Assembly (NCBI GenBank): GCA_031969915.1
Contig: DALYJJ010000051.1
Location: forward strand, 1 to 37,570
Direction of reading: 5' to 3'
Source of the DNA: DALYJJ01 sp031969915
GTDB taxonomy: Bacteria > Acidobacteriota > Terriglobia > Bryobacterales > Bryobacteraceae
DNA length: 37,570 bases
In this document: positions 15,162 through 21,634 of the stretch, piece after piece
Numbering within the stretch: the first letter of the stretch is position 1
How the letters are laid out: every line of letters begins with the position of its first letter
Made by a program: the position numbers and the translations under genes
The notes under the pieces: model-generated
What the model was told of the DNA's origin: nothing
Seen by the model: only the letters and a program-made list of their open reading frames with translations
Databases searched by the model: none

Positions 15162-16262
15162 CTACGAAGGCAAGAGCAGGCGGCGCGCTCTTTCGATTGT
15201 CGCGGCCAGATCCGCCTCGTCAGGCAAAGCGAGTTGGTATTCACGCGCCAACACTTGGTTGGAGAGGTTGCCAAGAGCGTAATGGGCCACGGCGGCATTC
15301 TTCTCCGAGCAGAGGATCAAGCCGATGGGTGGGTTCTCGTGAGGGTGGACCCAGTGCTCCCGGGCGTAGTTCAGGTACAGGTTCATTTGGCCGGCATCGG
15401 CATGCGTGAACTTACCCAATTTCAGATCTACGATGATGAGCGATCGAAGCTGGCGGTGAAAGAGCACCAAGTCTACTCTGTACCACTCCGTTCCGATTCG
15501 CAGGCGTTTCTGACGGGCGACGAACGCGAAATCGTTGCCCAACTCCAGCAGGAACTGCTCGAGGCTATCGATGAGCGCGTTCTCAAGGTCGGATTCTGAA
15601 TACTCGTCCTTGAGGTTCAGGAATTCGAGAATGAAAGGGTCGCGGACATGCGCGTCTGGGGACAGCGGGTCTTCGTCCGTCACACTCAGTGCCCTGGCTC
15701 CTCGCGTCCGTTGAAAGGCGAGGCTTGCGATCTGGCGATCGAGTTGACGGACCGACCAGCCGCCGGCTAGTGCTTCGCGCTCATAGTAGGCGCGCGCCTC
15801 CGAGTCGGAGACGGAGAGGAGCCGAACGTAATGGGACCACGGCAGGGGGAAGCCGGGCAAGGCACCGGATTTCGCAGACAGCGTCTGCGAAATTGACTTG
15901 AGCGGCGATTCCGCAGACGCCGTCTGCGGATTTGGCCAAGTCAAGTAGAAGGCCCGCATCTGTTCCAAGTTCCGCTCGGAGAAACCCCTCCCCAACTTGC
16001 CACTGAGGTCCTTGGCGAGTTTCTTTATGAGGGTCTGGCCGTAGGGAGCGCGATCCGAGCCGGATTGTTCATGCTTCACAATCCTCTCCCCAACCAGCCA
16101 GTATGTCGATGTCAACACGGCGTTGACGGATCGGACGGAGGCCAGCCTGGCCTCTTCGATGAGATTGACGACGCTGGCAAGCAATTGACCGTAGGAGGCG
16201 GTCTGTCGCCCATGGTCGCTTGGAACCAGGACACGCAGACTCTTCTTTGGCGACTTCCTCAT
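15162..16262 (-). CDS. YhcG-family PDDEXK nuclease (DUF1016)
   Basis: The protein has an N-terminal DUF1016 helical domain (about 20-190) with SYGQLLASVVNLIEEAR, VLTSTYWLVGERIVKHEQ, FSERNLEQMRAFYLTWP and LPWSHYVRLL, and a C-terminal PDDEXK domain. In the latter the catalytic set reads RVDLVLF (D264), IIVDLKLG (D279 and K281) and QMNLY (Q292). The ATG at 16262 is preferred over the one six bases upstream because GAGGG then lies six bases before it. YhcG proteins are lone nucleases spread patchily among genomes, often near mobile or restriction genes and linked to defence or DNA processing. Here it is alone on the minus strand, next to gene fragments and a tRNA-end-like sequence, so it was probably acquired by transfer. 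The linker (about 112-140) encodes two copies of QT-x-SA-x-S. Confidence 0.88.
   Translation of the reverse strand: MRKSPKKSLRVLVPSDHGRQTASYGQLLASVVNLIEEARLASVRSVNAVLTSTYWLVGERIVKHEQSGSDRAPYGQTLIKKLAKDLSGKLGRGFSERNLEQMRAFYLTWPNPQTASAESPLKSISQTLSAKSGALPGFPLPWSHYVRLLSVSDSEARAYYEREALAGGWSVRQLDRQIASLAFQRTRGARALSVTDEDPLSPDAHVRDPFILEFLNLKDEYSESDLENALIDSLEQFLLELGNDFAFVARQKRLRIGTEWYRVDLVLFHRQLRSLIIVDLKLGKFTHADAGQMNLYLNYAREHWVHPHENPPIGLILCSEKNAAVAHYALGNLSNQVLAREYQLALPDEADLAATIERARRLLLPS
15871..15930. repeat. Two 21-bp perfect palindromes, 39-base period, inside the DUF1016 gene
   Basis: At 15871-15891 and 15910-15930 lie two perfect inverted repeats, each with 9-base arms and a 3-base centre, sharing the core CGCAGAC-N3-GTCTGCG. 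The centres are AGC and GCC and the outermost bases are TT/AA versus TC/GA, so the arms covary while staying paired. The period is 39 bases (13 codons), so both copies keep the reading frame and encode the linker repeats QTASAES and QTLSAKS on the minus strand. This looks like a REP- or RPE-like palindromic element embedded in coding sequence, duplicated in tandem. Confidence 0.75.
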
Positions 16263-16635
16263 CGCCATCCCTCAACGTGACCGCCGCCTCGGGTGCTTGT
16301 TGCGCAACGGGCCTTCAATCTGCTGTCCTCTCAAGACTTCCACAATACCGCGAGTCGAAACATGGAACCTTGCCGGATGGCGATCTCACAAGCAGCGCGA
16401 ACAAGCGGACACGCGGAGGGTGCGGCCAGCAAGCCTTTCCCGCCTGAAGCCGCCAGAGCATTGGAAGGTTTTGAGAGCCGGTTCCTGTGCTTCGCAATCA
16501 GCTCAACAGGTCGCCGGTTCAATCCCGGCGGGTGGCTCCAGAACAAAATCTGTCCGGAGCGGCCGCCGCACGCGGAACCGGTGACTGCCGCCTTTCTCTC
16601 CGGCTTCCACTTTCGGGCGATAATCGAACGTCGCC
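16263..16635. other. Intergenic region between divergent DUF1016 and dehydrogenase genes
   Basis: These 373 bases carry no credible gene. They should hold the promoters of the two flanking divergent genes, though no convincing -35/-10 pair was found. An imperfect hairpin spans about 16458-16490 (outer GCA/TGC, middle GGAA/TTCC, inner GG/CC). It is followed by the tRNA 3'-end-like sequence listed separately. Confidence 0.4.
16513..16540 (+). pseudogene. tRNA 3'-end-like remnant (T arm plus acceptor strand and CCA)
   Basis: GCCGG-TTCAATC-CCGGC forms a perfect five-pair T arm with the universal TTC-R-A loop. Next come seven bases GGGTGGC that could be an acceptor 3' strand, a T discriminator and CCA at 16538-16540. 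AGGTC just upstream looks like a variable loop. No matching anticodon arm, D arm or full 5' acceptor strand is present (GCCGCC at 16449 pairs six of seven bases, but the interior does not fold as a tRNA). A T discriminator with GGC before it recalls tRNA-Thr. tRNA 3' ends are the usual attachment sites of integrative elements. Confidence 0.4.
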
Positions 16636-17643
16636 ATGCTTGCCGCCGGCCTCGATTTCGACAGCCGCTGCTTCACTTTTCGGCACGTACCCGAGCCCGT
16701 GCCGGAGGACGGCGAGGTTCTGCTTGAGGTGCTGGAGGGCGGCGTCTGCGGAACCGATCGCGAACTGGCTCACTTCGCGTTTGGCGAGCCGCCCGCGGGC
16801 GAACGCTTTCTGATCCTTGGCCATGAGGCGTTGTGCCGGGTGGTGGGGCCGGCGGCGGGATTCGAGCGCGGCGACCTGGTGGTGCCGCAGGTACGGCGCA
16901 CCTGCCCGGCACGGTGCGTGTCCTGCCTGCGCCGCCGCCGCGACCTCTGCGTGAGCGGCCAGGCGCGCGACCGCGGGATCACGGGAGTCCACGGCTACCT
17001 GGCGCGCTGGGCCGTGGACCGGCCCGAAGATCTGGTTCGTGTTCCGGCCGCGCTGGCCGATCGCGCGGTGTTGCTCGAACCGCTCAGCGTCGTCGAGAAA
17101 GCGATCCACACCGCGCTGCGGCTGCACGAAGCCGGGCCGCGCACGGCGCTGGTGATGGGCGCGGGGCCGATCGGAATGCTGGCCGCGCTGGCTCTCTCGG
17201 CGCGCGGCTTCGAGACCGCGGTGACGTCGCTTGAACCATCAGACGAACCGCGGGTGCGCCTCCTGGCCCGCGCCGGAGTGAGGTACACGCAGGGTGTCGA
17301 ACACGCCCCGAAAGCGGACGTGGTGTTCGAAGCCACCGGCTCGCCGCACGCCGCCCTGGCGGGCTTCGAGCGCCTGGCGCCACTCGGGGTCTACGCCATC
17401 ATCGGCGCCTCGCAGCCGTTCGGCCGCATCCCGTTTCTCGAAATGGTGATCAACAACCAGACCGTGTTCGGTACGGTCAACGCGTCGCCGGCGGCCTTCG
17501 ACTCCGCGGTGGAGGACCTGGCCCGCTTCGACAGCGGAATCACGGACGCGCTCATCGAGCGGCGCACCTTCAGCGCGCTCACCGAGTCCATCCTCGGCGC
17601 GCCGGGCGGCGCGGTGAAACTGGTGCACCGCGTGAGCGAGTGA
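16636..17643 (+). CDS. Zinc-dependent MDR dehydrogenase, glucose 1-dehydrogenase-like
   Basis: This 335-residue cytosolic enzyme belongs to the medium-chain dehydrogenase family and resembles the archaeal-type glucose dehydrogenase subgroup, which oxidises aldoses to lactones with NAD(P). The opening pattern GGVCGTDRELAHFAFGEPPA gives the catalytic zinc ligand C38. LILGHEALCRVV gives H63 and E64, and LLEPLSV gives a possible fourth ligand E149. Structural zinc cysteines are C90, C94, C97 and C105. The nucleotide-binding GAGPIG lies at 175-180, with an acidic residue in SLEPSDEP after the second strand, which would favour NAD. The next gene, a sugar isomerase-like protein, starts 15 bases after its stop, and an epimerase follows. 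The set suggests sugar interconversion. Substrate cannot be fixed from sequence alone. Confidence 0.82.
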   Translation: MLAAGLDFDSRCFTFRHVPEPVPEDGEVLLEVLEGGVCGTDRELAHFAFGEPPAGERFLILGHEALCRVVGPAAGFERGDLVVPQVRRTCPARCVSCLRRRRDLCVSGQARDRGITGVHGYLARWAVDRPEDLVRVPAALADRAVLLEPLSVVEKAIHTALRLHEAGPRTALVMGAGPIGMLAALALSARGFETAVTSLEPSDEPRVRLLARAGVRYTQGVEHAPKADVVFEATGSPHAALAGFERLAPLGVYAIIGASQPFGRIPFLEMVINNQTVFGTVNASPAAFDSAVEDLARFDSGITDALIERRTFSALTESILGAPGGAVKLVHRVSE

Positions 17644-17658
17644 GTACACTAGGGGTCG

Positions 17659-18495
17659 ATGACCGCGCTTCGCCACGCCATCTGTAACGAGGTTTTTCAG
17701 GGCTGGAAGTTCGCCGACGCCTGCCAGGCGATTCGTGGGGCGGGCTACACCGGGATCGAAATCGCGCCCTTCACGCTCGCCGAATCGCCCGGCGATGTCA
17801 CTGCCGCGCAGCGCACCGAGTATCGCCAAACGATGGCCGACTCGGGCCTCGTCTTCGTCGGCCTGCATTGGTTAATGGTGTCCCCCAAGGGCCTTCACGT
17901 CACGACCCCCGACACCGCGCTGCGCCAGAAGAGCTGGGACCACATCCGCCTGCTCATCGATCTGTGCGCCGATCTGAAAGGCGGCGCGGGCGGCCTGATG
18001 ATCTTTGGTTCGCCCTTCCAGCGGGGGACCACCGGAGGCGCGACGCGCGCGGAAGCGATGAAGCGGTATGAGGAGGGCCTCGCCGCCGTGGCCCCGCAAG
18101 CGGGAGCGCGAGGTGTGACGATTCTCGCCGAAGCATTGCCCATCGGCCAGTGCGACGTCCTCAACAGTCTTGACGAAGCAGCCGGTCTCGTCGACCGGAT
18201 CGCCAGCCCGGCAATTCAAACCATGTTCGACACTCACAACGCCGTTGACGAAACCGAGCCCCACGCCGCGCTGATCGAGCGCCACTTTTCCAAGATCCGT
18301 CACGTGCACATCAACGAGATGGACGGCCGCCATCCAGGCGCCGGGGACTACGACTTCGGTACCCTTTTCGCCGCCCTCCAGCGCCTCCAGTACCGCGGCT
18401 GGGTCTCGCTCGAAGTCTTCGACTTCACGCCCGGCGCCGAGAAGATCGCCTGCGACAGCCTGCGGTACGTCGAATCGGTGAGCGCCCATGGGTAA
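17659..18495 (+). CDS. Sugar-phosphate isomerase/epimerase-like TIM barrel (AP-endonuclease-2 fold)
   Basis: The 278-residue protein has the xylose-isomerase-like TIM barrel of COG1082. Strand and metal-site motifs are visible: GYTGIEIAPF (about 29-38), FVGLHWL (66-72), VTILAEAL with E158, TMFDTHNA with D191 and H194, IRHVHINEMDGR with H217, and WVSLEVFDF with E252. These fit a single divalent-metal site as in hydroxypyruvate isomerase, tagatose epimerase and inosose-processing enzymes. AGGGG lies five bases before the ATG. The stop overlaps the next start by eight bases, so translation of the epimerase is probably coupled. With the upstream dehydrogenase and downstream epimerase it likely works on an oxidised or ketosugar intermediate, which is inference. 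Confidence 0.83.
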   Translation: MTALRHAICNEVFQGWKFADACQAIRGAGYTGIEIAPFTLAESPGDVTAAQRTEYRQTMADSGLVFVGLHWLMVSPKGLHVTTPDTALRQKSWDHIRLLIDLCADLKGGAGGLMIFGSPFQRGTTGGATRAEAMKRYEEGLAAVAPQAGARGVTILAEALPIGQCDVLNSLDEAAGLVDRIASPAIQTMFDTHNAVDETEPHAALIERHFSKIRHVHINEMDGRHPGAGDYDFGTLFAALQRLQYRGWVSLEVFDFTPGAEKIACDSLRYVESVSAHG

Positions 18496-19438
18496 GGCCG
18501 TCGTCACGGGCGGGGCGGGGTTCATCGGCTCGTCGCTGGTCCGCCACCTGCTCGCGCACTCCACGCACGAAGTCGCGGTGGTGGATAACTTCTATTCGGG
18601 CAAGGACGAGAACCTCGCCGAGATCCGCGCGCGCATCAGCGTGACGCGCGCCGACATCCGGGATTTCGAAGCCACCAAAGCCGCGCTGGCGGGCGCGGAG
18701 CTGGTCTTTCACTTGGCGGCGATCCCTTCCGTCCCGCGATCCATCGCCGACCCCGTGCCTTCGCACGAATCGAACATCGACGGCACGTTCAACGTCTATC
18801 GGGCGGCTCGCGAGAACGGCGTGCGCCGCGTGGTTTATGCGGCATCGTCGTCCGCATACGGCGATACCGAGGTGCTGCCCAAAGTGGAGACGATGACGCC
18901 GAATCCGAAGTCTCCTTACGCCGCGCAGAAGCTGATGGGCGAGCACTACGCTTCGGTCTTCCACTCCTGCTTCGGCCTGGAGACGGTGTGCCTCCGGTTC
19001 TTCAACGTCTACGGCCCGCGGCAGGATCCCTCCAGCCCGTATTCCGGCGTCCTCTCGTTGTTCCTCAAGGCGCTGGTGCAGCGCACCTCGCCCACGATTT
19101 TCGGCGACGGCGAGCAAAGCCGCGATTTCACCTTCGTGGAGGATGTTGCGGCCCTCTGCTGGCGCGCCGCCAACGCACCGGGTGTGGCGGGCCGGGTCTA
19201 CAACGCCGGCAACGGCAATCGCTACACGCTGAATGAACTGTGGGCGCTGCTCCAGCGGATTGAGGGCGTCGCGATCCCGGCGCAGTACGGTCCGCCGCGC
19301 GCGGGCGACGTTCGCCACTCCCAGGCGGACACGACGCGCGCCCGCACCGACCTCGGCCACGCGCCGGAGGTATCGATCGAAGAAGGCCTGCGCCGCACGC
19401 TGGCGTGGTTCCGTTCCTCCGGCCCGGTGCTAAGATGA
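18488..19438 (+). CDS. NAD-dependent nucleotide-sugar epimerase/dehydratase (extended SDR)
   Basis: This 316-residue extended short-chain dehydrogenase has the Rossmann motif GGAGFIGS at 8-15, an acidic adenosine-ribose binder in VVDNFYSG (D33), FHLAAIPSVPRS at about 74-84, and the catalytic set AASSSAYG with Y144-x3-K148 in SPYAAQKLMGEHY. LRFFNVYGPRQDP (about 168-180) and the substrate-side IFGDGEQSRDFTFVEDV are typical of UDP-glucose/UDP-GlcNAc 4-epimerases of the GalE/WbpP type. It would act on UDP-activated sugars for surface polysaccharide or glycan synthesis. It overlaps the upstream gene by eight bases. The nuoB start lies 15 bases downstream, with GAGGAAGG between the genes. Family is certain and exact sugar unknown. 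Confidence 0.88.
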   Translation: MGKAVVTGGAGFIGSSLVRHLLAHSTHEVAVVDNFYSGKDENLAEIRARISVTRADIRDFEATKAALAGAELVFHLAAIPSVPRSIADPVPSHESNIDGTFNVYRAARENGVRRVVYAASSSAYGDTEVLPKVETMTPNPKSPYAAQKLMGEHYASVFHSCFGLETVCLRFFNVYGPRQDPSSPYSGVLSLFLKALVQRTSPTIFGDGEQSRDFTFVEDVAALCWRAANAPGVAGRVYNAGNGNRYTLNELWALLQRIEGVAIPAQYGPPRAGDVRHSQADTTRARTDLGHAPEVSIEEGLRRTLAWFRSSGPVLR

Positions 19439-19453
19439 GGAAGGCAACACGCT

Positions 19454-20044
19454 ATGCCGTTTCTCCAGAACCAGTTCGAGAGAAATTTCCTCACCACGTC
19501 GGTCGACTACGTCTTTAACTGGGCGCGCAAGGGGTCGCTGTGGCCGCTGACCTTCGGCCTCGCCTGCTGTGCGATCGAGATGATCGCCTCCAGTTGTTCG
19601 CGCTTCGATATTGCGCGCTTCGGCGCCGAGGTGTTCCGCCCCAGCCCGCGTCAGTCCGACCTGATGATCGTCGCCGGCACGGTGACGCTCAAGATGGCGC
19701 CTGTTCTGCGCCGGATTTACGACCAGATGCCCGACCCGAAGTGGGTTCTCTCGATGGGAGCCTGTTCGAGCGTGGGCGGCCCTTTCAATACCTATAGCGT
19801 TCTCCAGGGCGTCGACCGGATTGTGCCCGTCGACGTGTATATCACCGGCTGCCCGCCGCGGCCGGAAAACCTTTTCTACGGCCTGCTGAAGTTGCAGGAC
19901 AAGATCGATCAAGCGACCACGTTGGGCCGCCGGCCGACCGAAGTCCGGCTGGACGATTCGATGCTCGAAGACTTCAAGAAGCAGGTCATGGTGGCGCAGA
20001 TTCAGAACCCTGTCGCCGAAAGCCCGCTTGTACTGCCGAGATAA
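19454..20044 (+). CDS. nuoB: NADH-quinone oxidoreductase subunit B (orphan NuoB)
   Basis: NuoB carries iron-sulfur cluster N2, the last electron carrier before quinone in complex I. The 196-residue protein shows all four ligands: the tandem C38-C39 in FGLACCAIEMIA, C104 in SMGACSSVGGPF and C133 in TGCPPRPENL. RFGAEVFRPSPRQSDLM and VPVDVYITGCPPRPE are diagnostic. No other nuo gene lies within the window on either side. The upstream neighbour is a sugar epimerase and the downstream one a laccase-domain protein, so this is a dispersed subunit gene rather than part of a nuo operon. GAGGAAGG lies about eleven bases before the ATG. Its 3' end overlaps the next open frame by 17 bases. Confidence 0.95.
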   Translation: MPFLQNQFERNFLTTSVDYVFNWARKGSLWPLTFGLACCAIEMIASSCSRFDIARFGAEVFRPSPRQSDLMIVAGTVTLKMAPVLRRIYDQMPDPKWVLSMGACSSVGGPFNTYSVLQGVDRIVPVDVYITGCPPRPENLFYGLLKLQDKIDQATTLGRRPTEVRLDDSMLEDFKKQVMVAQIQNPVAESPLVLPR

Positions 20045-20684
20045 CAACGGAGTCTATCACTCGCGGCTCCTGGCCGCGCAGCCCTGGCTCGACCACGGCT
20101 TTGGCACGCGCGCCGCGGACCCGCCGCGGAGCGCGATCACGCTGAAGCAGATTCACTCCGATCGCATTCTGCGTGTGGGCGACCGGCTGCACTCCTGCGA
20201 GGGCGACGCGCTGATCACGTCGCATCCGGGGACGTTCGTGGCGGTGAAGACCGCGGATTGCGTTCCGATCCTGATCGCGGACCCCGAATCGCACGCGGTG
20301 GCGGCGGTGCACGCCGGCTGGCGCGGGACGGTGCTCGGAATTGCCGTGAAGACGTTGCGGCGGCTGGAAGCCGAATTCCGCGCGGACGCGGGGAAACTGC
20401 TCATCGCGATCGGCCCGTGCATTGGCGGGTGCTGCTATGAAGTGGGGCCCGAGGTGGCGCAGCAGTTCCAGGAACTGCTGCCGGAACGGGACGATCTGGA
20501 TGCCCGGACGCGCCTGGACCTGGCTGAGGTGAACCTGCGGCAACTCTGTGAAGCGGGTGTCCGCCCCGATCACATCTCGATCGCCAGGCGATGCACGCTC
20601 TGCGGCGGCGAAGAGTTCCATTCTTTCCGGCGGGATCGGGAACGGGCGGGGCGGATGCTCTCCGTGATCGGCCTGCCTGCCTGA
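20028..20684 (+). CDS. pgeF: YfiH/PgeF-family laccase-domain protein (DUF152)
   Basis: This family was first called polyphenol oxidase or multicopper-like. Later work assigns a role in removing miscoupled peptidoglycan precursors or in purine nucleoside conversion. The conserved metal/catalytic triad is complete: H43 in LKQIHSD, C78 in VKTADCVPIL and H95 in VHAGWRGT. GPCIGGCCYEVGPEV and the C-terminal RRCTLCGGEEFHSFRRD are also family signatures. The start is not certain. The TTG at 20028 gives 218 residues, a slightly short member, and overlaps the end of nuoB by 17 bases. No ATG lies in frame before the conserved HGFGTR segment. The gene ends 24 bases before a strong terminator. Confidence 0.85.
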   Translation: MYCRDNNGVYHSRLLAAQPWLDHGFGTRAADPPRSAITLKQIHSDRILRVGDRLHSCEGDALITSHPGTFVAVKTADCVPILIADPESHAVAAVHAGWRGTVLGIAVKTLRRLEAEFRADAGKLLIAIGPCIGGCCYEVGPEVAQQFQELLPERDDLDARTRLDLAEVNLRQLCEAGVRPDHISIARRCTLCGGEEFHSFRRDRERAGRMLSVIGLPA

Positions 20685-20707
20685 AAGCGCATACTTGAGA
20701 AAACAAG

Positions 20708-20742
20708 AAGGGCGCGGGAACCAGCCCCGCGCCCTTGCTTTT
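20708..20742. terminator. Intrinsic terminator, likely bidirectional
   Basis: An 11-bp perfect GC-rich stem (AAGGGCGCGGG at 20708-20718 with CCCGCGCCCTT at 20726-20736) encloses a seven-base loop and is followed by GCTTTT. On the minus strand the stem is followed by CTTGTTTT. It sits between two convergent genes and would end both transcripts. Confidence 0.88.
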
Positions 20743-20778
20743 CCGACAACCGAAGAACTCTGATGCTTCCAGGCCGGG

Positions 20779-21165
20779 TTAGGCGGCGTGTACCAGCAAC
20801 TCTTCGAAGTTCTCGTTGCCTTCTTCGATCTGGTGGCGGTCAGCCTGCTCCTGGCACTGGATGCAGTACGGCGTAAAGGGCACGGCGTTCAGCCGTTTCG
20901 GGCTGATCTCTTCTTCGCAGTGCACGCAGATGCCGTAGGTGCCCTCCTCAATGCGGCGCAGCGCCGCGCGCACGTTGCGCAGGAGGTTGGACTCGCGGTC
21001 CAGGGTGCGGATGGCCAGTTCACGCTCACCGGCGAGCTGAACCTCATCCAGCGCGTCGGGCGTTTTTTCGATTGCGATGCCTTCACGGTTCCGGACGACC
21101 TGGGCGAGTTCCGCCTGCCGGGTCTCCAGAATGTCCTTGTATTTGTTCAACTCGGTCTTCGTCAT
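20779..21165 (-). CDS. DksA/TraR-family C4 zinc-finger protein
   Basis: The 128-residue protein has the DksA layout. An N-terminal coiled coil (about 5-75, KYKDILETRQAELAQVV and ESNLLRNVRAALRRIEEG) carries acidic residues at its turn (DALDEV, D37 and D40). A C4 zinc finger follows, with C80-X2-C83 in GICVHCEEEI and C101-X2-C104 in YCIQCQEQA. DksA-like proteins enter the RNA polymerase secondary channel and modulate transcription with ppGpp. This one is shorter than E. coli DksA (151), as in many Acidobacteria and Deltaproteobacteria. The ATG at 21165 is preceded by AAGGAGA at seven bases, a strong ribosome site. It is transcribed alone, ends at the shared terminator, and has a long upstream region that may hold its regulation. 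Confidence 0.9.
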   Translation of the reverse strand: MTKTELNKYKDILETRQAELAQVVRNREGIAIEKTPDALDEVQLAGERELAIRTLDRESNLLRNVRAALRRIEEGTYGICVHCEEEISPKRLNAVPFTPYCIQCQEQADRHQIEEGNENFEELLVHAA

Positions 21166-21634
21166 GGAAGTTCTCCTTCGGTCTTCGTTTTTGTTTTATT
21201 GTTCTTTCTTCATCTTCGGTCCGTACGTCCCGGCCGAAACTACATAGACGCTCGCGGCCCAAAAAAGTTTCAACATCTTAGTGTGTCCCGCTAATGTTTT
21301 GTGCGCATCATAGGGCACACTGAAGACACCGCAAACGAGGCTCCGGGGTGGCACCCGGGAGCACCGCTCATGATATCACAAGCCGACAGCAATTCAAGTG
21401 CCAACTTTGGGTTGGCCCCGTTCGACGGTTTCGTCCACCCGGCGTCCGTTCTCACCGTTCCTCTCTTTCAAGAAGACTGCGTATCATATCGGTTCGATAC
21501 GCGCGGTTGATTAGGACGTAGTGTAATTGACGAAAGATCTTTCCGGAAGTTTCAAGCACCTCGACGAATAATGTGTTCGCGAGGCGGAAAAAATCCCGGA
21601 AATATCTAACGCGAGGCCGGCGCCGCCCGGCGGC
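21166..21634. other. Palindrome-rich intergenic region upstream of the DksA-like gene
   Basis: The 469 bases contain no credible gene and are richer in A+T than the flanks. Four inverted repeats are visible: a near-perfect 23-base hairpin at 21340-21362 (one mismatch), GCGTATC/GATACGC with a ten-base loop at 21479-21502, the perfect 12-base palindrome GAAAGATCTTTC at 21532-21543, and TTCCGGAA at 21541-21548. The last ones follow the end of the minus-strand operon and could serve in termination, but none has a T run. Regulatory sites for the DksA-like gene, or an unannotated small RNA, are the alternatives. Confidence 0.4.

Noticed and set aside
15087..15599. Plus-strand frame across the end of the DUF1016 gene
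   Set aside because: Most of it is the antisense of the nuclease C-terminus. Only the first 70 bases are free and carry no known motif.
16449..16540. Complete type-II tRNA gene of 92 bases
   Set aside because: The acceptor could pair at six of seven positions and the T arm is perfect, but no anticodon stem with a seven-base loop or D arm can be formed. It is kept only as a remnant.
20708..20736. CRISPR-like or small RNA repeat unit
   Set aside because: It is a single GC-rich hairpin with T-rich flanks between convergent genes, best explained as a terminator. No repeat array exists in the window.
21301..21510. 69-residue open frame in the intergenic region before the DksA-like gene
   Set aside because: It has no ribosome site, no domain, unusual composition, and it covers one of the inverted repeats. 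Likely chance.
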